Assembly (NCBI GenBank): GCA_027488435.1 | Contig: JAIYBR010000221.1 | Coordinates: forward strand, 1 to 43,665 | DNA from: Flavobacteriales bacterium | GTDB lineage: Bacteria; Bacteroidota; Bacteroidia; Flavobacteriales_D; Sanyastnellaceae | DNA length: 43,665 nt | Direction of reading: 5' to 3' | Shown: positions 1 to 8,824 of the stretch, one piece after another | How the letters are laid out: the number at the start of each line of letters is the position of its first letter | How positions within the stretch are numbered: position 1 is the stretch's first letter | The notes under the pieces: model-generated | What the model was told of the DNA's origin: nothing | Databases searched by the model: none | The model's input: only the letters and a program-made list of their open reading frames with translations | Program-made: the position numbers and the translations under genes

Positions 1-1195
1 CACCAATAGCGTTGCACACATCTGGCTTCTCTCCGAATTTCTCGGCGAGTTTCATACCGAGGATTGCGTGCGGCAATTCGCTTTCATCATCCGGTACTTT
101 TCCTATATCGTGCAGAAGACCTGCGCGCTTGGCAGCTTTCGGGTTTAAGCCTAATTCGCTTGCCATTGTAGCGCAAAGGTTGGCAACTTCACGCGAGTGC
201 TGCAGCAGGTTTTGTCCGTAAGAAGAGCGGTACTTCATGCGGCCTACCATGCGAATGAGTTCGCTGTGCAAGCCGTGAATACCTAATTCTATGGTGGTGC
301 GCTTACCGATTTCAACGATTTCGTCGTTGATGTTCTTGGTCACCTTCGCAACAACCTCTTCAATACGCGCGGGGTGAATACGTCCGTCTGTAACCAACTG
401 GTGCAACGACAAACGAGCAATTTCACGGCGAACCGGATCGAAGCATGAAAGCACAATGGCTTCTGGGGTGTCGTCTACGATGATTTCAACACCTGTGGCT
501 GCTTCCAGCGCGCGGATGTTGCGGCCTTCACGACCGATGATGCGGCCTTTGATTTCGTCGTTCTCGATGTTGAATACAGAAACACTGTTTTCTACCGCAT
601 GTTCAACGGCAGTGCGTTGAATAGTTTGAATGACGATTTTCTTGGCTTCTTGGTTGGCCTTCAGCTTGGCCTCGTCTACAATGCCTTGAATTTGAGAAGC
701 TGCTGCGTTGCGCGCATCTTCTTTCAGCTGTTCCATGAGACGCTTCTTTGCGTCATCGGCCGACATCTTCGCAGTCTCTTCCAAAAGAGCAACTACTTTT
801 TGGTTACTCTTCTCTAGTTCTGCCTGCTTGCGCTGAGTAGTGTCGAGTTGCTTATTGAGGTTTTCGCGCTGAGTTTCGAGTTCCTTTTCCTTACGCTTGG
901 TTTGTTCTACTTGCTGAGAAAGTTCACGCTCGCGCGATTTAACTCTGTCTTCACCTTGCTGTAGTTTTTTGTTGCGTTCACGAACTTCGTTTTCGTGTTG
1001 GTTCTTCATTTCCAAAAATTTCTCTTTGGCTTGAAGAATCTTTTTTTCCTTAATTGTTTCACCTTCTTTGGTTGCTTCTGCCAGAATTCCTTCCTTCTTA
1101 TTCTTCAAAATGTTGTTGAAGACTACCCAGGTAAATCCACCACCTACGGCCACTCCGGCAAGAGAAGCAACGAGCACATACATAATTTCGCCCAT
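1..1195 (-). CDS. rny: Ribonuclease Y (C-terminus truncated by window edge)
   Basis: Reverse-strand translation starts [35 protein letters not shown], followed by a long coiled coil, a KH motif ([51 protein letters not shown]) and an HD motif ([12 protein letters not shown]). Absent from the ORF track because it runs off the window. Confidence 0.96.
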   Translation of the reverse strand, partial: MGEIMYVLVASLAGVAVGGGFTWVVFNNILKNKKEGILAEATKEGETIKEKKILQAKEKFLEMKNQHENEVRERNKKLQQGEDRVKSRERELSQQVEQTKRKEKELETQRENLNKQLDTTQRKQAELEKSNQKVVALLEETAKMSADDAKKRLMEQLKEDARNAAASQIQGIVDEAKLKANQEAKKIVIQTIQRTAVEHAVENSVSVFNIENDEIKGRIIGREGRNIRALEAATGVEIIVDDTPEAIVLSCFDPVRREIARLSLHQLVTDGRIHPARIEEVVAKVTKNINDEIVEIGKRTTIELGIHGLHSELIRMVGRMKYRSSYGQNLLQHSREVANLCATMASELGLNPKAAKRAGLLHDIGKVPDDESELPHAILGMKLAEKFGEKPDVCNAIG

Positions 1196-1278
1196 AGCTT
1201 TATATAATTAAAATGTTATTCCCGCCGGCACTTTGCCTTTGGGTTGTGACACAGGAATGTTCGGAAATTACGATGGGG

Positions 1279-1599
1279 TTAGGCCAGGTAATGGTCTAAC
1301 TGACTTTCCAAAGCAAGCAGAGAAGGAGAGAGATCGACCGGTACTTCTACACGTTCAACCACTTTTTCTACCACGCGCTCAATGCGTGGTTCCTGGTTTT
1401 TGATAGCACTGGCAGCCATTTGTAACGATGCCATGGCCAGCAGGTCTTGTTTATCTTTTACTGCGTAGTTCTGTTGGAATGCCTGTATGCTCTCTTCAAT
1501 GGCCGTTTCTGCCTTGCGGATGTTTGTCTCTTCCGCACTGCCCAATGTGAGAGGGTAGGTGCGGCCTGCAATGTTCACTTTGATCGAAATGTCGCTCAT
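1279..1599 (-). CDS. zapA: Cell division protein ZapA
   Basis: 106 aa, MSDISIKVNIAGRTYPLTLGSAEETNIRKAETAIEESIQAFQQNYAVKDKQDLLAMASLQMA, a typical ZapA N-terminal pattern. Confidence 0.9.
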   Translation of the reverse strand: MSDISIKVNIAGRTYPLTLGSAEETNIRKAETAIEESIQAFQQNYAVKDKQDLLAMASLQMAASAIKNQEPRIERVVEKVVERVEVPVDLSPSLLALESQLDHYLA

Positions 1600-1608
1600 G
1601 TCTATTGC

Positions 1609-1899
1609 TTATTTGTTGAGAAGCGTAATACACTCATCTATTTCCTTCACCAGCTCATTGATCCTGTGTCGGGTAACACCGCGGAAGTTTTCGTCCTGCG
1701 GTGTAGGCATTGAGCCGGTGTTTACACCATTAGTTACTCGATTACTCAATTCATCAACCTGTTGTTGAAGTTCCTTATTGATGCGATGCATGGCCTCATT
1801 TTCTTCGCGCAAGCGTTGAAGCTGCTGCTGAAGATTCAGTTTGGCCTCACCTAGTGTGACGATTTTGGCCTGTATGCGTTCGATCAAAAGTTCATTCAT
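1609..1899 (-). CDS. Small coiled-coil protein upstream of zapA
   Basis: Heptad-rich sequence (MNELLIERIQAKIVTLGEAKLNLQQQLQRLREENEAMHRINKELQQQVDELSNRV). The ORF-track start at 1911 is a TTG inside a promoter-like box; ATG at 1899 is preferred. Confidence 0.75.
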   Translation of the reverse strand: MNELLIERIQAKIVTLGEAKLNLQQQLQRLREENEAMHRINKELQQQVDELSNRVTNGVNTGSMPTPQDENFRGVTRHRINELVKEIDECITLLNK

Positions 1900-2052
1900 T
1901 GGATCTGACAAAGAATAGAGTCATTAATGATTGTGGGTCAAATTTACGCTAAGTTCTATTTGCAACAAGTTTGATTTTTCCTTTTTCGTGTGTTCATATT
2001 TTAAGGGAAAGTATGTCGAATAAAGCGTGAGTTCCCGCCATCTTGGGCCATT

Positions 2053-3774
2053 ATGTCGTATATGTGCAAGTGCCCGATTGTTGTTTTCATTCTTGTTCTC
2101 TCAACATTGCCGCGAGCATTATTCGCACAAGTCAAGGAGTATCCTACCGATTTTTTTCGGTCGCCTCTGGAAATACCTCTTAATCTTTCCGGAAATTTTG
2201 GAGAATTGCGCACCAATCACTTCCATGCCGGTATCGATATAAAAACAGAGCAACGCGAAGGGTTGAATGTTGTCGCGGCTGCCGATGGATATGTTTCTCG
2301 GATAAAGGTTGCTTCGGTTGGATACGGGTACGCTTTGTATATAGACCACCCCAATGGATACACGACCGTTTACGGTCATTTGCTGAAGTATGCACCTGCT
2401 ATTGAGGAGTATGCCAAAAGCCAGCAGTATGATTTGGAGTCTTTCAGCGTAGACCTTTTTCCGGAAAAGAGTCTTTTGCCGGTTTTCAAAGGCCAGGTGG
2501 TTGGGCTTTCGGGTAATACGGGTAGTAGTGGGGGGCCACATCTTCACTTCGAGATTCGTGAAACCGCAACCGAAAAACTGCTGAATCCGCTCTTATTCGG
2601 GTTACAGGTGAAGGATAAAATTCCGCCTTCTGTATCTAATGTTTGGGTTGTTCCTATGAACGATTCTTCCTGGGTGAATGGAGCGCGCATACCCGTATCG
2701 CTCGAAACAAAGGGTGGAGGGCTCAAGACTACCACGTTGCCCAACGTTTATGGCGATGTCGGATTTGCCATTACTACGGTTGATATGTTGGACGGTAATA
2801 GCAACCGATGTGGAATTTACCGCATCGAGTTTTTTGTAGATGGTTTGCAGATATACGGTCAGCGCATGGATCGTCTCGATTTTGCTACGAACCGTGCTAT
2901 GAATGCTCACACTATCTATGAGCGATTTAAAAAAGATCGAAGTTCTATACATGGCTCGTATCGTTTGCCGGGAAATCCACTCGATATTTATGACAACCTT
3001 GTCAATGATGGTGTAGTCAGCTTTCGTGATGGAAAAAGCCACGTGTGTGAGTATCGATTACTCGATATTATGGGCAATGAAACGCGCGTTAAGTTCAGTG
3101 TTCAGTCGCTGACAGCGCAGGGAAAAGTTGCTCCTTCGAAAGCTCATCTTGCTCATTGGGACTGGGAGCGTGACAATGCTGTTGAAACAGAGCGTGTAAG
3201 GCTCTCCATGAAAGCCAATACACTTTATGAAAATCTAGATTTGGATATCAGTGAAACGACAAAGATTCCAAACTCAGTAGGGCCTGCTTATTTGATTGCA
3301 TCTGCATACGAGCCTGTGCACAATTCATATTCTCTTGCATTGAAAGCCGACAAAGTAAAATCGGGTTATGAGAAGAAAACAACGGTTGTTCGCTGGGACC
3401 CTGATAAAGATAAATTGATTGCTGAGCCTAGTAAGTATGAGAATGGATGGATTACTGCGGAGCCCATGTATCTCGGGTATTTCGGACTTATGACGGACAC
3501 AGTTAAGCCTGCTATTTCTGTCGTCGATTTTGCACCGGTGATGAAAGGAAGGAAGAGTTTTTCTTTTAAAATTTCCGATGGGCTTTCCGGTGTCGATCAA
3601 ATTATTCCTCGTATCGACGGCAAGTGGGCGCTCATGGAGTATGATGCAAAGAACAGTCGACTGACCTATTATTTCGAAAACCGATACATATCGCCCGGAG
3701 CGCATCAATTTGAACTCACCATAATTGACGGTGTGGGCAATGAGAAACGATTTAATGGGCAATTCACATGGTGA
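2053..3774 (+). CDS. M23 family metallopeptidase (LytM-like)
   Basis: Signal peptide, then HFHAGIDIKTEQREGLNVVAAADGYVSRIKV and SGNTGSSGGPHLHFEIRE, the M23 HxxxD / HLHFE motifs. Confidence 0.92.
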   Translation: MSYMCKCPIVVFILVLSTLPRALFAQVKEYPTDFFRSPLEIPLNLSGNFGELRTNHFHAGIDIKTEQREGLNVVAAADGYVSRIKVASVGYGYALYIDHPNGYTTVYGHLLKYAPAIEEYAKSQQYDLESFSVDLFPEKSLLPVFKGQVVGLSGNTGSSGGPHLHFEIRETATEKLLNPLLFGLQVKDKIPPSVSNVWVVPMNDSSWVNGARIPVSLETKGGGLKTTTLPNVYGDVGFAITTVDMLDGNSNRCGIYRIEFFVDGLQIYGQRMDRLDFATNRAMNAHTIYERFKKDRSSIHGSYRLPGNPLDIYDNLVNDGVVSFRDGKSHVCEYRLLDIMGNETRVKFSVQSLTAQGKVAPSKAHLAHWDWERDNAVETERVRLSMKANTLYENLDLDISETTKIPNSVGPAYLIASAYEPVHNSYSLALKADKVKSGYEKKTTVVRWDPDKDKLIAEPSKYENGWITAEPMYLGYFGLMTDTVKPAISVVDFAPVMKGRKSFSFKISDGLSGVDQIIPRIDGKWALMEYDAKNSRLTYYFENRYISPGAHQFELTIIDGVGNEKRFNGQFTW

Positions 3775-4463
3775 AATTTTCGAAATCGAACAGCTATTTA
3801 CCGCTTTTTATTCTAAGCCTCATTTTTATTGGTTGCACCGGAGGTTCCCTTCGTGAGCCGGCAATGAAGTCGGCCGCACTTGTTGGTGCAACAAAGGCCA
3901 AAGCAGAATTGTTGGAGCAATCGACCGGGAATGTTTATTCGCTCAGTATTGAGGGCGCGAACATTATGCCCGATTTCACACCAGAGCAAATCACATCTGT
4001 TTGCGCATTGGCTTTCTTCAATGAGCTTAGCGAACAGCAGCGAAGTAGCAATTGCTTTGTGAGGGTTAATATTTCTCCGGATAAGTTTGCTCCTATGCAA
4101 GCCACCTTCACAAGCGAAGAATTGACCATAGCCGATCGCTGTATCGAAAATGCGGCGACTTTTTTAAGTTGGCATCCTTCCAAGGGACTTGATTCCATTC
4201 GGCCGGCTATCGATGCCTCATTCTTCCCCGATTCTTCACTCGCATTTATTGGCCAGAGTATTCTTGCGCAAGACTCTGCCGACAATGCTTGGATACGCAC
4301 TGAGATTATGGGTTTCCGCCAAGATACGCTCGCTAAAATCCCGGTGCTTGTATTAAACGCAAAGTCTATCCGAAAACAACAAACGCAGTGGTATGACGTC
4401 TTTGCACGTTACTCCAATCAGCAACTCATTTTTGTTTCGGCTAAGCTCGGTAAGACTAAATGA
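3768..4463 (+). CDS. Hypothetical lipoprotein
   Basis: 231 aa with lipobox-like FIGC; ATG overlaps the end of the M23 gene (3768-3774). Confidence 0.7.
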   Translation: MVKFSKSNSYLPLFILSLIFIGCTGGSLREPAMKSAALVGATKAKAELLEQSTGNVYSLSIEGANIMPDFTPEQITSVCALAFFNELSEQQRSSNCFVRVNISPDKFAPMQATFTSEELTIADRCIENAATFLSWHPSKGLDSIRPAIDASFFPDSSLAFIGQSILAQDSADNAWIRTEIMGFRQDTLAKIPVLVLNAKSIRKQQTQWYDVFARYSNQQLIFVSAKLGKTK

Positions 4464-5466
4464 ATTGACTTCGATCGAGTTTCAACCACTCAAGAGTTGA
4501 ATCACAAAAAATGGCCTGCAAATCTTCGGATGGCAGATTCATTTGAGTAATGAATTTACCCACTTCTAAATCGCCTAATGGGAATGGATAATCTGTTCCA
4601 AGGGAAACACGTTTAGATCCCTGCATGCTCAACACATATTCGAACAGCTTCGCATCGTGCGTTGCGCTGTCGACCCAAAATTTTCCTACATACTCTCTGG
4701 GATTCACGGGATTGTCGATTGCAACCAAATCGGGTCTGCAATTGAATCCATGCTCAATTCGCCCCAAGGTTGGCAAAAAGGAACCTCCGGCATGTGCGAA
4801 ATTGAAGCGAATTTCCGGGTAGCGCTCCAAAACACCTGCGAAAATGAGCGAGCACATCGCCCGTGCTGTTTCTGCAGGCATTCCGACTAACCAGGGAAGC
4901 CAATATTTCTTCATGTCGTCTTGCCCCATCATTTCCCACGGGTGGACCAAAACAGCCATGTCTAGATCGCGTATGGCTTGCCACAGTGGTTCGAAAATAG
5001 TTTCGCCCAGATTTTTTTGATTGACATTACTTCCTATTTGAATGCCCTTCATGCCGATAGCCTTGCACCGCTCCAATTCATGAATGGCCATGTCGATATC
5101 TTGCATGGGGATTGTGCCGAGGCCCACGTAGTTTTTAGGATATCTAGCCACGATGTCTGCAATATGATCGTTGAGGTAACGGGCAACGGTAAGTCCATCG
5201 GAAGGCTGTGCCCAATAAGCAAACAAAACCGGAATGGTACATACCACTTGCACTTGTGTGTCATACTTCGCATACTCTTCTATGCGAATATTTTCGTCCC
5301 AGCAATTCGATTCAATTTCGCGGAAAAATTTATCGCCCTGCATCATTCGCGCAAACCCCGGCCTGTGATGATCGAGATGAATGAAACTGCCATAACCGAA
5401 TTGTGCCGACCAGTCGGGAACAACCTTGGGCATGATGTGGGTATGCATGTCTATTTTGAGATTCAT
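4456..5466 (-). CDS. Amidohydrolase-2 family protein, ACMSD-like (2-amino-3-carboxymuconate-6-semialdehyde decarboxylase)
   Basis: KIDMHTHIMPKVVPDW (HxH), VLVHPWEMMG, RFNFAHAGGSFLPTLGRIEHGF and RVSLGTDYPFPLG match the ACMSD metal-site motifs. Confidence 0.88.
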   Translation of the reverse strand: MNLKIDMHTHIMPKVVPDWSAQFGYGSFIHLDHHRPGFARMMQGDKFFREIESNCWDENIRIEEYAKYDTQVQVVCTIPVLFAYWAQPSDGLTVARYLNDHIADIVARYPKNYVGLGTIPMQDIDMAIHELERCKAIGMKGIQIGSNVNQKNLGETIFEPLWQAIRDLDMAVLVHPWEMMGQDDMKKYWLPWLVGMPAETARAMCSLIFAGVLERYPEIRFNFAHAGGSFLPTLGRIEHGFNCRPDLVAIDNPVNPREYVGKFWVDSATHDAKLFEYVLSMQGSKRVSLGTDYPFPLGDLEVGKFITQMNLPSEDLQAIFCDSTLEWLKLDRSQFI

Positions 5467-5483
5467 AGTCGATGATGTGTGTG

Positions 5484-7130
5484 TTAGTTTTTGCGCACCG
5501 TTCGCAGGTCGAGCATGTTCACGGGGTTGGTTTGCAGTCCTTGAATATTGTTGCGCACGAAATGTGAAACCTGGTCGTAGTAAAGGGGTATGACAGGCGC
5601 GTCTTCCATAAGCAGATTATTCAAGGTTGCTATTTGTGAGTGTCGAATACTGTCATTGGATTCGTGGCGAACGGCTTCGTAGCGTGAATCGAATTCGGCA
5701 TTTTTATAGTGCGTGTAATTCGGGCCTGTTGGACAGAAATTCGGCGAATAAAATACCGTCAAGAAGTTTTCTGCATCGGCGTAATCGGCCAGCCATGATT
5801 TTCTGAATACGGCCAACTGTGCTTTTGCTGATTGTTCGCGCAGGGCCGGTCCTTGCAATACATTGATACGGACCGGTATTCCGATCTTACCGAGGGCATG
5901 CTGAATGTACTCCATCAGGTCGGCATAGTCGCTGGTGGTAGAGAGAACCACTTCAGACATATTCTTTCCATCCGGATAACCGGCTTCGGCGAGCAGCGCG
6001 CGCGCCTTCATTACATCATAGGCATAGAATTGAATTTTGTTAGCCGGATTCAACATAGGAGGAACGAATCCACTGTGAGCTGCAAATACCGTGTTATTGC
6101 GGAGGTATCTCACCATCTCATCTTTATCGATTGCGTGTGATATCGCTTGCCGCACTCTTACATCCATCAAAGGCGAATTGGCGTTGATTTCTGCCGATGG
6201 ATCCATCTGAAAACCGAGATAATCGGTCTTAATGAAAGGCGTTCGTTGAAACTTCAATTTGCTTTTATAGGTTTCTGCCAGCTCGCCCGATTGATTGAGC
6301 AACTCATCTTTGAACGAGGTATGAATGCCGCTCATGAAATCGTACTTGCCTTGAAGTAGCCCTTGAAACTCGACAGACATATCTTTCACGAATTCTATTT
6401 TGACTGCATCGAGATAGGGGAGTGTATGACCTGACTCATCCTTCATCCAATAGTTATTACTTCGATGCATCACCAACGCAACGTTCTCATACCAAAAGGC
6501 AAATCGGAATGGGCCTGTTCCAATTGGATGCTCTCGAAAGTCGGCACCATAGTGTTCGACCACTTCTCTTGGGACGACATTGCAATATTGCATTGTGAGC
6601 ATACCTAAAAATGGTTGGAAAGGCTCTTTTAAATGAATGACGAAAACACTGTCGTTGATTGCTTCAAATCCGCCCTGATTAGAACGATCTACACTGCTGA
6701 AAATCCACGAAGCCGGGCAAGCTAATGCAGGGTCGAGCAATCTATTGAAGCTGTAAACGAAATCGGATGCTACTACTTTGCGTCCTGAAGTGTCATTGAA
6801 AAGAGGACTTGGATGGAAGTAAACGTGATCGCGCAAATAGAAGGTGTAGTCTTTTCCATCATTACTTATCTCCCAGCGATGAGCAATGCACGGAATGACT
6901 TTCATCTGTGAGTCGAGTTCAACCAGTCCATCGAATAACTGATTGGTTGCCCACATCACTTCGATATCGCGCGAGAACGCCGGGTCGAGTGTTGTGATGC
7001 CATTGCTCTCGTTGTAACAAAATACCTTTCGTGCATCAAGCGAATTGGATTGACACGACATCAACGCCGAAAGCACTGACCAGGTCAGTGCCATCGAAAG
7101 ATAGGTTCGGCAGGAATATCGTTTCATCAT
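5484..7130 (-). CDS. ABC transporter substrate-binding lipoprotein, SBP_bac_5 / OppA-like
   Basis: 548 aa; SALMSC lipobox; ITTLDPAFSRDIEVMWATNQLFDGLVELD and DGKDYTFYLRDHVYFHP are typical of family 5 SBPs. Confidence 0.9.
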   Translation of the reverse strand: MMKRYSCRTYLSMALTWSVLSALMSCQSNSLDARKVFCYNESNGITTLDPAFSRDIEVMWATNQLFDGLVELDSQMKVIPCIAHRWEISNDGKDYTFYLRDHVYFHPSPLFNDTSGRKVVASDFVYSFNRLLDPALACPASWIFSSVDRSNQGGFEAINDSVFVIHLKEPFQPFLGMLTMQYCNVVPREVVEHYGADFREHPIGTGPFRFAFWYENVALVMHRSNNYWMKDESGHTLPYLDAVKIEFVKDMSVEFQGLLQGKYDFMSGIHTSFKDELLNQSGELAETYKSKLKFQRTPFIKTDYLGFQMDPSAEINANSPLMDVRVRQAISHAIDKDEMVRYLRNNTVFAAHSGFVPPMLNPANKIQFYAYDVMKARALLAEAGYPDGKNMSEVVLSTTSDYADLMEYIQHALGKIGIPVRINVLQGPALREQSAKAQLAVFRKSWLADYADAENFLTVFYSPNFCPTGPNYTHYKNAEFDSRYEAVRHESNDSIRHSQIATLNNLLMEDAPVIPLYYDQVSHFVRNNIQGLQTNPVNMLDLRTVRKN

Positions 7131-7163
7131 GGCCTGCCAAAAGTAGTCAGGCCAACAGGAAGT

Positions 7164-7610
7164 TTAGTTGTCTGTGGATATGTCGATGTTCATCGATTTG
7201 CGCCGCATACTCGCGCTTGACGGTGGATAGTAACGATCCGGTTTTCGATTTCCCATAAAGTCGAATCGCTTCCAATAACCAACTTTCACGCCGGCTTGGT
7301 ATTCACCCTCGCTTTCTACACTTCCATTTGGAAAGAAGTATTTAAAGTATCCGTCTTCAATATAGCGGCCGCTACGTTCGATGTATTGACCCTCTACTTT
7401 TAGGTTTTCCATTCCATCATAAACGGAGCCTTTGTATTTGGTGTCGTCGAGGGGCGTAAGCTGCAGTCGATACGTGGATCCCGTTTCCGCGGCGGTTTGC
7501 ATCATTGCATTTAAATGTACTGTTTTCGGCTGAAGTTGGCTTTGTGCCATTACTCCGAATCCGAACGTGCACATGCCAAACAGCAGCGTGTAGAGTTTAC
7601 GTTTATTCAT
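7164..7610 (-). CDS. Secreted protein with MORN-like repeats
   Basis: Signal peptide; GQYIERSGRYIEDGYFKYFFPNGSVESEGEYQAGVKVGYWKRFD resembles the MORN/YwqK-type repeat. Confidence 0.65.
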   Translation of the reverse strand: MNKRKLYTLLFGMCTFGFGVMAQSQLQPKTVHLNAMMQTAAETGSTYRLQLTPLDDTKYKGSVYDGMENLKVEGQYIERSGRYIEDGYFKYFFPNGSVESEGEYQAGVKVGYWKRFDFMGNRKPDRYYPPSSASMRRKSMNIDISTDN

Positions 7611-7708
7611 GTTAGATCAGTTTGCAGGGTAATACGCGCTCCGGCTGCGGTTAGTTACATTTTTTTGAAATTCGTTTTATCAGGGCATCTTTGCGGAAAA
7701 ACTATGTG

Positions 7709-8743
7709 ATGAAGAAACACTCATTTTTAATGCTACTATCCGTTCTTTTTGCGGGCCTCACTTCTTGTGCGATTGCACAGAAAATAGATAAGGGCTCGAA
7801 TGAAGAAGCGGTAGTTGCTTTCTATAATGTCGAGAATCTGTTTGATACAATCGATGATCCACTTACCATCGATGAAGACTTCACGCCAACGGGTAAACTT
7901 CAATGGACGGCACCGCGATACAATGAAAAGCTGTCGCGTATATCAGAAGTAATCGATCTGTTGCCGGGCGAGTTGCCGGTGTTCATCGGATTGTGTGAGA
8001 TTGAGAATCGTTCAGGACTCGTTGATCTCGTTAAGCAACCTAAATGGAATACAAGAGCTGATAAGGTTTCGTATGAAATCATTCATGCCGATAGTCCGGA
8101 TGAGAGGGGCATCGATGTGGCTGCTATCTACGATGCTTCGAGATTGAAGAATGTTCGCTTCGAATATTATTCCATTGCATTGCCCGACCCTAAAGATCCA
8201 AACACAAGAGACATTCTTCACGCTAGCGGAGTATTAGGTAAGGATGAAATTCATTTTTTTGTCAATCACTGGCCAAGTCGAAGTGGTGGACAGGCGGAAA
8301 GCGAACCGAACAGGTTCGCAGTAGCGGCCTTGTTGAGGTCTAAGGTAGATGCTGTCCTTTCAGAGAATTCGAATGCGAAAATTCTAATCATGGGCGATTT
8401 CAATGATCATCCAAACGACAAGAGTATGTTCGAAATCCTTGGCGCCAAGAATGAACCTTCAGCTCCACTTTACAATCAGATGTATGCTATTCATACAGCT
8501 GGAAATGGTTCTTATTTTTATAAGGGTGAGTGGGGAGCATTGGATCAAATGATCACTTCTTCCGGATTCATGATCACCAAGGGCTGGCATGTTGATGCGC
8601 AAGCTGCGGGTGTATTGCGCGATGAGAAGATATTGTTTCGCGACAAAGAGGGAATTGCTCGTCCAAGTAGATCCTATGCCGGCGACTCTTACAAAGGAGG
8701 CTACTCGGATCATTTGCCTGTGTTCATCAAACTGCAGAAATAG
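7709..8743 (+). CDS. Endonuclease/exonuclease/phosphatase family protein
   Basis: VAFYNVENLFDT, GLCEIENRSGL, HFFVNHWPSRSGG, ILIMGDFNDHPND and YSDHLPVF motifs. Start moved from track TTG 7691 to ATG 7709. Confidence 0.9.
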   Translation: MKKHSFLMLLSVLFAGLTSCAIAQKIDKGSNEEAVVAFYNVENLFDTIDDPLTIDEDFTPTGKLQWTAPRYNEKLSRISEVIDLLPGELPVFIGLCEIENRSGLVDLVKQPKWNTRADKVSYEIIHADSPDERGIDVAAIYDASRLKNVRFEYYSIALPDPKDPNTRDILHASGVLGKDEIHFFVNHWPSRSGGQAESEPNRFAVAALLRSKVDAVLSENSNAKILIMGDFNDHPNDKSMFEILGAKNEPSAPLYNQMYAIHTAGNGSYFYKGEWGALDQMITSSGFMITKGWHVDAQAAGVLRDEKILFRDKEGIARPSRSYAGDSYKGGYSDHLPVFIKLQK

Positions 8744-8780
8744 AAATCATAGTTACGGAGTATCCATATTTTTAAAAACA

Positions 8781-8810
8781 AAAAACCCCGCATTGCGGGG
8801 TTTTCATTTT
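8781..8810. terminator. Bidirectional intrinsic terminator
   Basis: AAAAACCCCGC-ATT-GCGGGGTTTT hairpin followed by TTTTCATTTT on +, with a T-rich run also on the - side; lies between convergent genes. Confidence 0.85.
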
Positions 8811-8824
8811 CGTTAATAAGAATA

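Noticed and set aside
1196-1278. Possible 6S-like RNA between zapA and rny
   Set aside because: The gap is only about 80 nt and shows no obvious long hairpin; too short for a 6S RNA.
2119-3762. Several minus-strand ORFs of 66-146 aa opposite the M23 peptidase gene
   Set aside because: Shadow ORFs within a well-supported CDS; compositions look like antisense translations, with no recognisable domain.
4978-5475. 165-aa plus-strand ORF antisense to the ACMSD-like gene
   Set aside because: Fully overlaps a convincing enzyme gene; no signal peptide or family pattern.
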